Positions 55,186-64,000 of a stretch of DNA of 64,000 nt are shown piece by piece. Location: positions 12,301,357 through 12,365,356 of the forward strand of contig JABBOT010000010.1 of assembly GCA_016165875.1 (NCBI GenBank). The letters run 5' to 3'. The notes under the pieces were generated by a model, which had not been told where the DNA came from, did no database searches, and was given only the letters and a program-made list of their open reading frames with translations. The number at the start of each line of letters is the position of its first letter. The first letter of the stretch is position 1. This DNA comes from Acanthopleura granulata. Its lineage: Eukaryota; Mollusca; Polyplacophora; Chitonida; Chitonidae. Made by a program: the position numbers and the translations under genes.

Positions 55186-55231
55186 CAAACTTGCGTCGTG
55201 GTTTGAAGGATTTATGTTTTCCTTTGTACAT
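55186..55231 (-). CDS. Possible first exon of an LC3/Atg8-family gene
   Basis: The minus strand from ATG (complement of 55229-55231) encodes MYKGKHKSFKPRRKF plus one base, then GTACTTGTGC, a plausible 5' splice site in phase 1. K-x-FK-x-RR-x-F at the very N-terminus is the hallmark of LC3-type Atg8 proteins (ubiquitin-like autophagy modifiers conjugated to phosphatidylethanolamine). As I recall, vertebrate LC3 genes also end exon 1 after that Phe codon plus G. The next exons (VAGIRAKFPxKIPVI and the C-terminal FG) should lie at lower coordinates on this strand. I did not find them in the window by eye, so they may be absent or in a form I missed. The plus-strand open frame 55083-55532 over this site has no recognisable domain. 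Confidence 0.35.
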
Positions 55232-55667
55232 ATCTGCTTCACCAGTCACGATACTGTTTCAAATTAGACAGTTGTACCACATGCAGTGTCTTATTTTATT
55301 CAAATATTCAAACTGTATATCTCGATACCCTAGTGTGATAAAATATATTCATATTATATGTTCATATTATCTGGTTTCAAATCTCCACTTAATGGCAAAA
55401 ATAAGTTGGATTGAAATCATAGGTTACATATTGTTGTATATTTTACTAACTAATCTTGCTGCTTTATGCTGGAAAAATCCAGTTGATTTATGGCCTTCTC
55501 CAGACAGACCCATAGCCAAATATTTAGTGTAATATTAAAGACTAGAGCAGAGACGGTGAGGCTTACCCCAAAATGTTGTTTATACGACAGTCCTTCACTG
55601 TTTAACAGTGTAGCGAAATGATGTGGGCAGTTGCATTCGCCAAACTGTGATGTTTTCATTTCAAAAT

Positions 55668-55926
55668 TCTTGTTTTATGCTATACTCAAGAATTTTCCAC
55701 TCAGATTTATTTATTTATTGATCTGATTTATGTTGTACGCCATAATCAAGAATATTGAGGTAACCGGTCGGAGCCTGCGGGAAACCCACAACCATCCGCA
55801 GGTTGCTGATGGACATTCACAAGTAGGGCCAGAGAGGAAACCAACATGAGCTTGACAGCTCACAATGACCACATTAGTGAGATGTACCAGCGCTGGTGCG
55901 CTTAACCACTCGGCCACGGATCTCCC
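55668..55926 (-). mobile_element. SINE family A with intact tRNA A box, plus a second tail piece
   Basis: 55668-55700 is a bare tail (TTTTATGCTATACTCAAGAA). 55703-55926 is a fuller copy from (ATTT)n through TTGTACGCCATAATCAAGAA, GGAAACCCACAACCATCCGC and GAGAGGAAACCAACATGAGC. It ends in the head GCGCTTAACCACTCGGCCAC. The minus strand of that head, TGGCCGAGTGGTTAAG, is a tRNA Leu/Ser-like A box. Part of the body between ATTGAGG and CCGGTCGG is deleted. Confidence 0.8.
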
Positions 55927-56034
55927 TTACACTTACAGAATTGCGGCCAGTTTAGTTTGGAGACCTTTGGCAAGTTACTAGCGAATTTCCCCACATGTGA
56001 TGTATAGATATGCACACCTCCATATTGGAGGTAG

Positions 56035-56093
56035 ATAAATGGTCTTCAACAAAGTCTATCCTTGAACACCAATCAAGTAAATAAATCAATCAA
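56035..56093 (+). mobile_element. SINE family A, tail only
   Basis: CTTGAACACCAATCAAGTAA with ATAAATCAATCAAAT. A short sense-strand 3' end. Confidence 0.5.
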
Positions 56094-56301
56094 ATTTATG
56101 AACGTTATAAACAGCGCCAAGCGGTTTACAACTGCGCCCTCGTCATCATAGCACCTAGTGCCTAGTGAGAGCAAGTAAATCTACTTGTGTAACAGTGACA
56201 CGCACTTCAACAACTAGTCCAGGGTATGGTCTCTTGTAGATTAATACAGCGTAGGTGAACATCCACCACGTTGATGACTTACTACAATCCTCGCAATATA
56301 A

Positions 56302-56522
56302 TTTATTTATTTATTTATTTGATCGGTGTTTTACGTCGTACTCGAGAATATTTCACTTATACGACGGCGGCCAGCATTATAGTGGGAGGAAACCCACGAC
56401 CATCCGCAGGTTGCTGGCAGACCTTCTCACGTACGGCCGGAGAGGAAGCCAGCATGAGCTGGTCTTGAACTCACAGCGACCTCATTGGTGGGAGGCTTCG
56501 GGTCATTGTGTTGCGATAGCAA
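56302..56522 (-). mobile_element. SINE family A, antisense, well preserved
   Basis: (ATTT)n, TTTGATCGGTGTTTTACGTC, CTTATACGACGGCGGCCAGC, CGACCATCCGCAGGTTGCTG, GAGAGGAAGCCAGCATGAGC and TCGGGTCATTGTGTTGCGAT. It lacks the GGGCAGAGCCCGG block found in most copies, as a simple internal deletion. Confidence 0.85.
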
Positions 56523-56529
56523 TATAAAC

Positions 56530-58357
56530 ATAGACTTTTTGTTTCACAACGTAGTATATGCACCTCAGGCTTATCTCAATTCCGTCAATCTTTCATCATG
56601 GACATGCTATACATATCACTTTGTGAAAATATTATAATGTGTTTCATTCTCGAACTGCCAACAATCATTCTTCTTTCCGCAATTTAATCTGGCCAGGGTG
56701 TTACACTGCTGTGCGGATACACCCCTCCCCGGCATTTACAGGCTTCTATCCATACATACATGTAATGTTCCTTACCTTCTTCATTTTGAGATCGAACTTG
56801 ACAAACTCTCGGCTAATGCCTTGGGTCCCTCTTACTAAGAGGGTGTAACGTTTCCTTCCTCTACGGTATGTGTCGTCATGGCAACTACGTCTGGCATAAC
56901 TCGCACCCTTTGTAAAACCGGCCCCAGAATACTGACACCTATAATACAAATTGTCAAACGATTCAGTATTTAAGATGTTAACACAACATTATATAGTCTG
57001 TATATGTGAAATCTTTTAGGTGCTTTCGACCAGATTCACGCTCAGGCTTTATTCCCCTACTTTTCTGACGTAAAACCTGCGAAAAACGCTAAAGAAATAC
57101 CACGTTTGTCTTGCAGCATCCAGTGCACTCCAGAAACAGACTCTCAAACATAACCAAAACTAAGTACTAGGTGGCGTGTAAAATGCCACTGTTTAATTAT
57201 ACTTACTCCTACCCTAATCATGAGTGAACGGCTAGGTTTGTTCTTCCCCCTTTGGATTGTTTGGTTTGGACTCCAAATTTTTAATAGTCACGGTGGAGTG
57301 GGTTTGTAAGATTCAGCTATTAAAAGATTGTTGTTTGCAGATTCTCTTTCATAAACATAAGACTTGTATCCATTTAAATAATTCTTAAGCGGTTAATTAT
57401 TAGTTGGCTTTTTTAAAAGGAATTGATTAACGCGTTGCATGTAGAAAGTGCAACGACAGTGTAATGAGAATATTGGCATATGCTATCTGGCCATGAGGCA
57501 GGGGTGTGTCGTAGCTATTTGCTCCAAATGTCTACATTCTTCATATCCAAGACGTTTTTGAGCACTTGTCCACTTATTTTCAGTTGATTACGTCACTTCG
57601 GTTTTCGATACGGGTTAATTGCCTACAATAAAACTCATTCACTTTTAATTGAGCGTAATCTTACGTTTATGAAAATAAATACAGAAACAACCGAAGCCGT
57701 GTCAATGCTCGTAGGACATGCTCTCGATAGATATCCATTGGGAGACAGCCTCTCACCAGTGACATTTAATAGCTTTTAGCCATGACCACAGTGTTTTCAA
57801 CTAATTCTGCTTAAAGCATGGTGTTAAGGAAAGTGTGAGTGTGAAAGAGGGGCGTGTTGCTAGGTTTTAAGCGTCTTGATAGCTCAAGATACATACTCCA
57901 CACGACAGAAGTCTTCATATCATGGTAGAAGCTTCAGTTTCAGAGGCAAATGCGGTCGTGTTCATATGGTATCAATGTGGGCACCATGGAACGGTGGCGA
58001 TACACGTACACAATAATGCGATAGGTAACACTAGTACAGGATCATAACATACTACGGTAAATTATACGACATACCTAACATAACAAGCCATGTGTTCAAT
58101 CATTCACTATTATCTGCCCATAAATGTTTTAAAAGAATATAGTATCAACCGCCTCCAATCAATGCTATGAGGAATTCACTACCTCCATACACTCTAAAGA
58201 AGTCTTCACTGCCACTTCGACTACATTTGAGTAGACATCTGCATACACCACTTCACTACGTTACAAAGTAGTGTAGAACTGCTGTCTACACTAATTTTGA
58301 GTGGTAGTCTCAAGAAATAAAATGAAGTCAGATGTATTGAAATATATATATATATAT

Positions 58358-58394
<37 letters not shown>

Positions 58395-58655
58395 GAAGGG
58401 ATCAATTGATAACTGATTTTGATGAATAGTTAAAATAAAAACCCGGCCAGGCTTTCACGTGTGACCTATGGCCATACGCTGACTATCACAGTTTGCCCAT
58501 GTCGTTGCTCTAGCTTTATTGTCCATTCTGTAATATGTAATTTAATACACTAAATATTTGGCTGGGTATTGAGAGACTTGGATGGCCTACCCGGATGTGT
58601 CCAAACGCATCTTTTCTTCCGTGATGCTGTAGTGTTTGTGTACTACCTAAGTGCT
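56530..58655. other. Anonymous sequence with a microsatellite
   Basis: 58342-58391 is (AT)n followed by (TG)n. 58190-58310 has repeated ACTACTTCA/CACTAC words with partial dyad symmetry. No exon or RNA gene was seen. Confidence 0.4.
58342..58391 (+). repeat. Compound (AT)n(TG)n microsatellite
   Basis: Alternating AT of about 16 bp, then TGTGTGAG, then about 24 bp of TG. A simple sequence repeat. Confidence 0.9.
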
Positions 58656-58660
58656 TTTAG

Positions 58661-59427
58661 AGCACGCATGCACTTAGAAATGTGACGTAATCCAAGAAAG
58701 AACAAAGAAACTCGCGGTTTTCTTTTTTTGGAAAATCGTCATTTGGGAAAATGCCTTCCATTTGCATCACTGTTGTGTTTTCTGCCACATTGCTCTCCTT
58801 CTTCCCATCGGTGAAGTTTTGCTATTAGAAGTTAACATGAACAAAGTTTCTGGTGTCTTAAGCAAATAGGCAGTATCTCTGTGTTTTTGTCTTTGTAATA
58901 GAATTAGGTCCGTATGCATGTAGTAGTGAAGTGGAGGCACAAAACGGATGAAATAAGAATGCATTTATAATTTTGTGCAAGAGGTGATTGTTAACAGGAA
59001 AGTGTTGAATGCCATTGATTACATAAATTGTACATATTTGACTTGAAGCACGCATGCACTTAGAAGTGTGACGTAATCCAAGAAAGAACAAAGAAACTCG
59101 CGGTTTTCTTTTTTGGAAACTCGTCATTTGGGAAAATTCCTGATATTTGCATCACTGATGTGTTTTCTGCCACATTGCTCTCCTTCTTCCCATCGGTGAA
59201 GTGTTGCTATTAGAAGTTAACATGAACAAAATGTCTCGTGTCTTAAGTAAATAGGCAGTATCTCTGTGTTTTTGTCTTTGTAATAGAATTAGGACCATAT
59301 GCATGCAGTAGTGAAGTGGAGGCACAAAACGGATGAAGTAAGAATGCATTTATAATTTTGTGCAAGAGGTGATTGTTAACAGGAAAATGTTGAATGCCAC
59401 TGATTACATAAATTGTACATATCTGAC
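58661..59427 (+). repeat. 386-bp tandem duplication
   Basis: Copies at 58661-59046 and 59047-59427 are nearly identical. Both start AGCACGCATGCACTTAGAA. They share CTCGCGGTTTTCTTTTTT, GCCACATTGCTCTCCTTCTT and GGAGGCACAAAACGGATGAA, and end AATTGTACATAT(T/C)TGAC. They differ by scattered substitutions and a T-run length change. Minus-strand open frames of 65 codons occur at the same place in both copies (58767-58964 and 59152-59349). They are alike mainly because the DNA is. Confidence 0.95.
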
Positions 59428-59429
59428 AG

Positions 59430-59870
59430 TAAAACGCATTGTTCTAGCCAGACATACCCAGTATACCTCTCGATTCCCGTCTTCCCTTGACAATCCTCGA
59501 GATGGACAATACCAAGTTCCTCGCACACCATTGTGCCCCTTCGACAATATTATAGTTTACCTGTGCCAATGGTTACCTTTCTACTTCACAGTAAGAGCAA
59601 ACACCGGTATTTGTAAGGTATAAGGCTATATCAGTAAATATCTTTAGCTAGACAAAGTTTACAAATCGTGTCGAGAGTATTTGGTTCACAGTCTTACTCA
59701 TATTTGTTGGTCAAGCCCACAAACGGACCGAGTTCACGGGCCATTAACAATTAATATGTACCAATTTCTGCATACCTTAAAATAATTTCCTTGAGTAGTT
59801 GTGCCTACTAATTTTGTAAGAATACTAATTTCAATGATCTGTCAAATTTATCAGTGATTTAAGTGTTGCC
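59430..59870. other. Anonymous sequence
   Basis: No repeat or coding signal was recognised between the tandem duplication and the LINE fragment. Confidence 0.35.
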
Positions 59871-59874
59871 CTGT

Positions 59875-60285
59875 AGTGTACTGCCTTTGGGTATAGACTT
59901 TGCACATGTTTAGCAAAACTTCTACACAGTCCGCTTTGTACACGGACTCGTATATATTAATACTGTCGTTCCTTACATGAAGGCAGTTGGCCCATATTAT
60001 AAAGGTACCTGTACATCTATATTTAGATTTACGTGTACAATTTGCTAATCTATATACTTTTCTACATATAAATATATATATTTTTTATTTATATAATAAT
60101 ATATATATAAATATATATAAATTGGTTTAAAGGTTATTCATGACGGTTATGTTATTTTATCTTGTTTTAAAAGTGCCTGTCTACTCTCGTTTAAATTTGG
60201 GTGCTCTTATTATCACATCGAAAACCATTTACAGCTTGCTTGGGCAAACCTCCCTCACCATGACATGGCTGTGACAAATCCCACT
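59875..60285 (+). pseudogene. LINE 3'-end fragment with 3' UTR remnant
   Basis: GACTTTGCACATGTTTAGCA, then AAACTTCTACACAGTCCGCT, aligns with 9170-9215 of the large LINE (AACTTTGCCCATGTTCGGCA, AAGATTCTACACAGTGAACT). GAAGGCAGTTGGCCCATATT parallels GAAGGCCATTGGCCTTTATC. An (AT)-rich insertion follows (60060-60120). ATCGAAAACC and ACCATGACATGGCTG (about 60218-60275) then match the 3' UTR near 9433-9485. Confidence 0.6.
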
Positions 60286-60289
60286 TAGT

Positions 60290-63265
60290 AATCCATACAG
60301 ATGCATACATGTAGTTACATGCCTTGCTGGCACCTATACCTACTATCTTGCAAGGGCAAACTTTAAATACCGAGGGAGCCTCAGCCGTGGCAAACGGGAT
60401 GTAGTTACTACAAATAAAGAATTACCGTCTCCGACTTCTTCTGGTATATCTTAAGCCACATGGAAAGGCAACATGGGGAATCACAGCCCTTTAAGAAATG
60501 AAACACATGACGCATACATAGTTATGGAGTATTGAGCACAAATTAATACATTAGATATACCATTGCGTATTTCAGTGGGCTGCATTAAGTTTACCTGGCA
60601 TATGATAAACACTTACTCTTCACATAGATGATATTCCTGATTTGTCAACGGCTATACTTGTGACTCTTCACATACCATTAGAAAGCGTAACATCATAACA
60701 ACTATCTCATAAAATAGCTTCCGTCCTTTAGTAAAAAAGTTACGCCGATTGGATCCAAATGTCAGAAGCCGGGGTAATGGAACCATGCAAAACTAAATTA
60801 ACACTCTCTTACATTGGATCCGTCACAAAAGGGTCAACTCTTCTGGAGAAACAATAAACATCAATGGCTCTCGGCGAGTATCTCTTATCCAATGGCTATA
60901 ATCATCGCCACACCAGGATTTCTCAGAAGTCGACGGAGATGAGCCTTTGTAACTAAGCCAATTAACCAAATCACACTTCAGGCCGTTCAATATCCAGTAT
61001 CCAATTTCTAACAGAAAGGTCTTATTATTACTATTGGCATCACAGTGTCTTAAAATGTATATATTTTCAACACCAGATAGTTACCAGAAAGTAGAAGTAG
61101 TTCACAGTGCACAGTCCACAGTGCACAGTTCACAGTCGGAAAGACATACATGTGTTTAATACCCTATGCTTCATATTGGGTCGACACACCAGGCTTTTTC
61201 CATTTTTACAATGCTTATAATCTATTGTTTTCTGGGTAAATGTGGACGAAGTGTCGAGTATATAATTGCATGAAATATTGACCATGTAATGTTAAACACT
61301 AATCAGATACATAACAACTTGGAATTAAAACACGTTTTACCTTACCAGTTGTGTGGTGAATATATTCCCAGGACTTTGATACATATAACGGTGAACTGAC
61401 AAACACATGCAGGTGCCTTTTCCCACAGTGTAAGTTTTCAATATGCTGACACTTAACACGTGGCCCGTTGAAACGTGAAATACAAAAGTTTTTCATCCAA
61501 AGTTATTAGAGTCAATACAAAATGTGTTATGTAACACAAATCTATGTGTTTTACTATAGCATGGTTCCCTTGATTTTTGGAACGTCGTGACTGTAGTGCT
61601 GGTTCATTCATCTGACAGTCAACAACGTCACGAATAGTGTTGATTGTTTAAAACATGAATGACGATCACCTCTTATGACGTTACGACGTTCTAAAAGGAA
61701 GAGATAAGCGATAAACATTCTTTTTACAAGGTAGTTCAACCCAGTTGAAAATATTAATATTGAAAATACTGCCGCAATTTTATACAATAACAGGAGACGC
61801 CTGCTGATATTTTCTGTGAAAATTGAAACCGTTGGAGCTCATCTTCAACGATCGGGATTTCACAGACATTTTAAAACGAATGTAACATAATGAGCAAATG
61901 AGCTGGACAGAATAATCATGTCCAGTTTTGCCCAGCTACATCAGAGAACTGAATAACACCTGCGTTACCATATGAGTATATATGAGCTCGAATAGCAGAA
62001 AACATGTGTATAATTTGTGCATATCCAATATCATAAAGATCTTGTTTGTTTAAAGGTGGTTGCGTTGGATATACATGTATAAAAACAGTTGTAATCAAAC
62101 GGCAACTGAAATAACGGCAGCTTTTAAGGTACAGCTTTTGCGTACTGATTTAATTCATCTGCTTCATTCATCTGAGCGTTACTTTCGTTTTGACGTTGGC
62201 ATACGAATGTGTGCCTATCTTCTATCCAGTGATTACTCTGACGCCTTGTATTTTGAAACGTTTTTCCAAGAAAACATTAACATATTTTATCCATTTTGTT
62301 CATTATCCGATTCACAGAACTTAAATATATCTGTGTATACTTAAGTATGTTAAGTAGCCCTTATGTCCATGTGCTTTGTCTCATGAAATGAAAAATTCCC
62401 AGGTTCTTTATAGGGATAATAACTTCTGATTTATAAGTTTACAACGAATGTATATTTTCACATGTTTGCCAATCGGGTGAAGTTCTGTACATGTTTGTAA
62501 CCCAGATCATGCTTGCTCGTGTAACCGAAAACATTTCTTATTACGATTTTTTGTACGATATGTTGCATCTGCCTTTCACCGTTATACTGAGATGTCTAAC
62601 CTTAGAAGGTGTGTTCATTTATTCATTTCAGCACTGAGGCTTTCAGTTCACAGTAGCTTTGTTTTCGTTGCTCTTGGAACACTCCATGTATATTTTTCAT
62701 GAGATATATATATTTAGAAAGATAAATATCCAACATTGCCTGTCCAATATTGCCTGTTCCAAGTGTTACATAAAATGTGCCGTACATGTGATACTGTCAT
62801 CTGTATGACTTTAGCTGGTCCTTCTTCGGAAGTTATCTGGCATTGATTGGAAGATTAGCATATCAGTTGATCTTGTTGATGTCATTCCCGAACACTTAAA
62901 ATATGTATGTAACAAACTCTTTACCCATTTATTTGTATTTATTTATATCTTGCTACGGCATAGTTGTTTGCCAGAATATAGTTGTGCGCCTCGACCTTCT
63001 ACGTCTGATTCACACACTGAGTTAAGTCTAGTCGTTCAACAGATATATATACATAGTTATCTCTTGTGTGTAATTTTGTATGAATTCAATGTTCTTCAGC
63101 CTGCTCAGTATGTTCCATAAAGTCCACCATACAAAGAAAACATTTGACTGCGTTTAATTTGGAAAAAAATCTAAACAAATCAGTGAGGGTATTTTCAGAT
63201 ACAGTTTTTTATGATCTTTTCACTCAACACGGCTTCATGTTTGAGAGGTCTTTAACTTTAATAGG
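60290..63265. other. 3 kb of anonymous sequence
   Basis: Short tandem CACAGTGCACAGTCCACAGT-type repeats occur at 61098-61135. The open plus frame 62060-62344 (94 codons) has no recognised domain and AT-rich codons. Nothing else was seen. Confidence 0.4.
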
Positions 63266-63269
63266 ACGA

Positions 63270-63461
63270 AAGTAATTATTGTGTACGTCTGTTTTTGTGA
63301 AAGAATCTAAAGCATTTGATGGTGTCATCCACTGGGCCTTGTTAAAAACTTTGACAGATAGATATTTACCTACCTATATTGTGAATAATATAATTTCCTC
63401 TCTTATTTTTAGTGTATTTACACCATCCTGTTATCAAACTTACTGTTGCCAAGGTTACTAG
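63270..63461 (+). pseudogene. LINE reverse transcriptase fragment
   Basis: SVFVKESKAFDGVIHWALLK (63287-63346) with TLTDRYLPTYIVNNI fits the RT block usually written F(L/V)D(A/L)SKAFDxVNHWxLxxKLxxRGxPxxIV. The first catalytic Asp before SKAFD is Glu here (KE-SKAFD). Nothing recognisable lies on either side, so it is an old fragment, from a LINE group different from the 4.3-9.5 kb element and the L1-like one. Confidence 0.55.
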
Positions 63462-63479
63462 TTAAGTTATGCTTATAAT

Positions 63480-64000
63480 TTAGGTCTCACTTGTCCACCT
63501 CCATCTTTCCAGCTGTTGGCGTATTTCTATGAGGATTATTTTGTTTCATACAGTATGTTTTTTGCTTAAAGTGAGTATGAAGTCAGCCACTGAACCTAAT
63601 TCCCAGAGAAATTTTCAACAGCTGTTCTACGAAAAATTCTATAACGCTTGCGAACTGAACAATTCGCAAATTATCGTCACTACCTACACACTCGTTTGGT
63701 AACGCCATTTTCCCATGTTGGTCATAGAGAGTGAAATACATTACCGCGGAACACTCCTGCACCATCGGTAACAAACAAGGTCGCATGGTTCCAAAATTAC
63801 ATACAGATGCACCTTGGCTAACTCAAGGGTTGGGCTCTGTTCCGTTTTCAAAAGGTCAAAATTTCATTGACTTTTTCTGGACTCAACAAAGCGTCGTTTT
63901 TCAGTTCGTACCCCCCTTCTCGGCCTGCTTTATGCATCACCTGACTGCAGGCGTCAGGGAATATCCCAAGCATTTGGAACAAATTCGCTGCTGTCCATGT
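63480..64000. other. Anonymous sequence to window end
   Basis: A short minus-strand open frame (63583-63786) has no recognised domain. The last 150 bp is more GC-rich, but no signal was identified. Confidence 0.35.

Noticed and set aside
55083..55532. 149-codon plus-strand frame, the longest outside transposons.
   Set aside because: AT-rich composition, rich in Ile, Leu and Tyr, with no motif. Better evidence for coding exists on the opposite strand at 55186-55231.
1..64000. CRISPR arrays, bacterial operons, phage or defence islands.
   Set aside because: No regularly spaced identical repeats, no Shine-Dalgarno-led gene clusters and a typical animal repeat landscape. The tandem arrays seen have variable units and no spacers.

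Overview
The window looks like nuclear DNA from a marine mollusc, gastropod or bivalve. The evidence is its AT-rich, intron-poor, repeat-dense texture and more than 20 partial copies of a tRNA-headed SINE whose tail reads TTGATTGGTGTTTTACGC in antisense, a repeat type I know from molluscan genomes. Nothing suggests bacteria: there are no operons, Shine-Dalgarno sites or dense long ORFs. Almost everything I can identify is mobile DNA in various states of decay. Host coding sequence is at most a few short candidate exons.

Layout: 466-2169 is a TIR-bounded non-autonomous element. 2365-4340 is a decayed transposase-like reading frame. It is interrupted by a 5.2 kb LINE (4342-9534) with gag-like ORF1, APE endonuclease, RNase H and a CCHC-type C-terminus, but with its RT catalytic core deleted. 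A 19-bp minisatellite follows (9738-9962). 10.8-13 kb holds a fragment of a TTAA-ended element, a SINE remnant, a ~110-bp tandem duplication and one copy of a dispersed repeat. 15.18-15.7 kb is a second, older LINE ORF1 remnant, 17.14-18.24 kb a dead DD34E Tc1-like transposon, and 18.69-19.02 kb a second tRNA-SINE family. 19.95-20.41 kb (minus) is an unidentified ORF with a signal-peptide-like start. 22.06-23.35 kb is the most complete TTAA-ended element. 24-38 kb is mostly anonymous DNA with scattered SINEs and a few weak coding candidates.

38.57-41.76 kb is the strangest block. Two direct copies of a ~132-bp unit sit at its left end and three inverted ~150-bp copies at its right end. Between them lies about 2 kb of degenerate repeats carrying several perfect TGACGTCA (CRE-like) palindromes. 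42.13-43.4 kb (minus) is an L1-like LINE ORF2 that has also lost its RT core. 50.28-52.75 kb (minus) is a degenerate tyrosine-recombinase retrotransposon of the DIRS/Ngaro kind, with RT, RNase H, tyrosine recombinase and SGNH hydrolase segments still readable. Near 54.4-55.3 kb are the two best host-exon candidates: a membrane-protein exon (+) and a possible first exon of an LC3/Atg8-family gene (-). 58.66-59.43 kb is a 386-bp tandem duplication. 59.87-60.28 and 63.27-63.45 kb are LINE fragments.

The genes do not form a pathway. The common theme is turnover of transposons: LINEs that probably supplied the SINE tails, elements nested in each other, and two unrelated LINEs that both lost the RT palm. 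All domain calls are by eye from conserved motifs. No database search was run.
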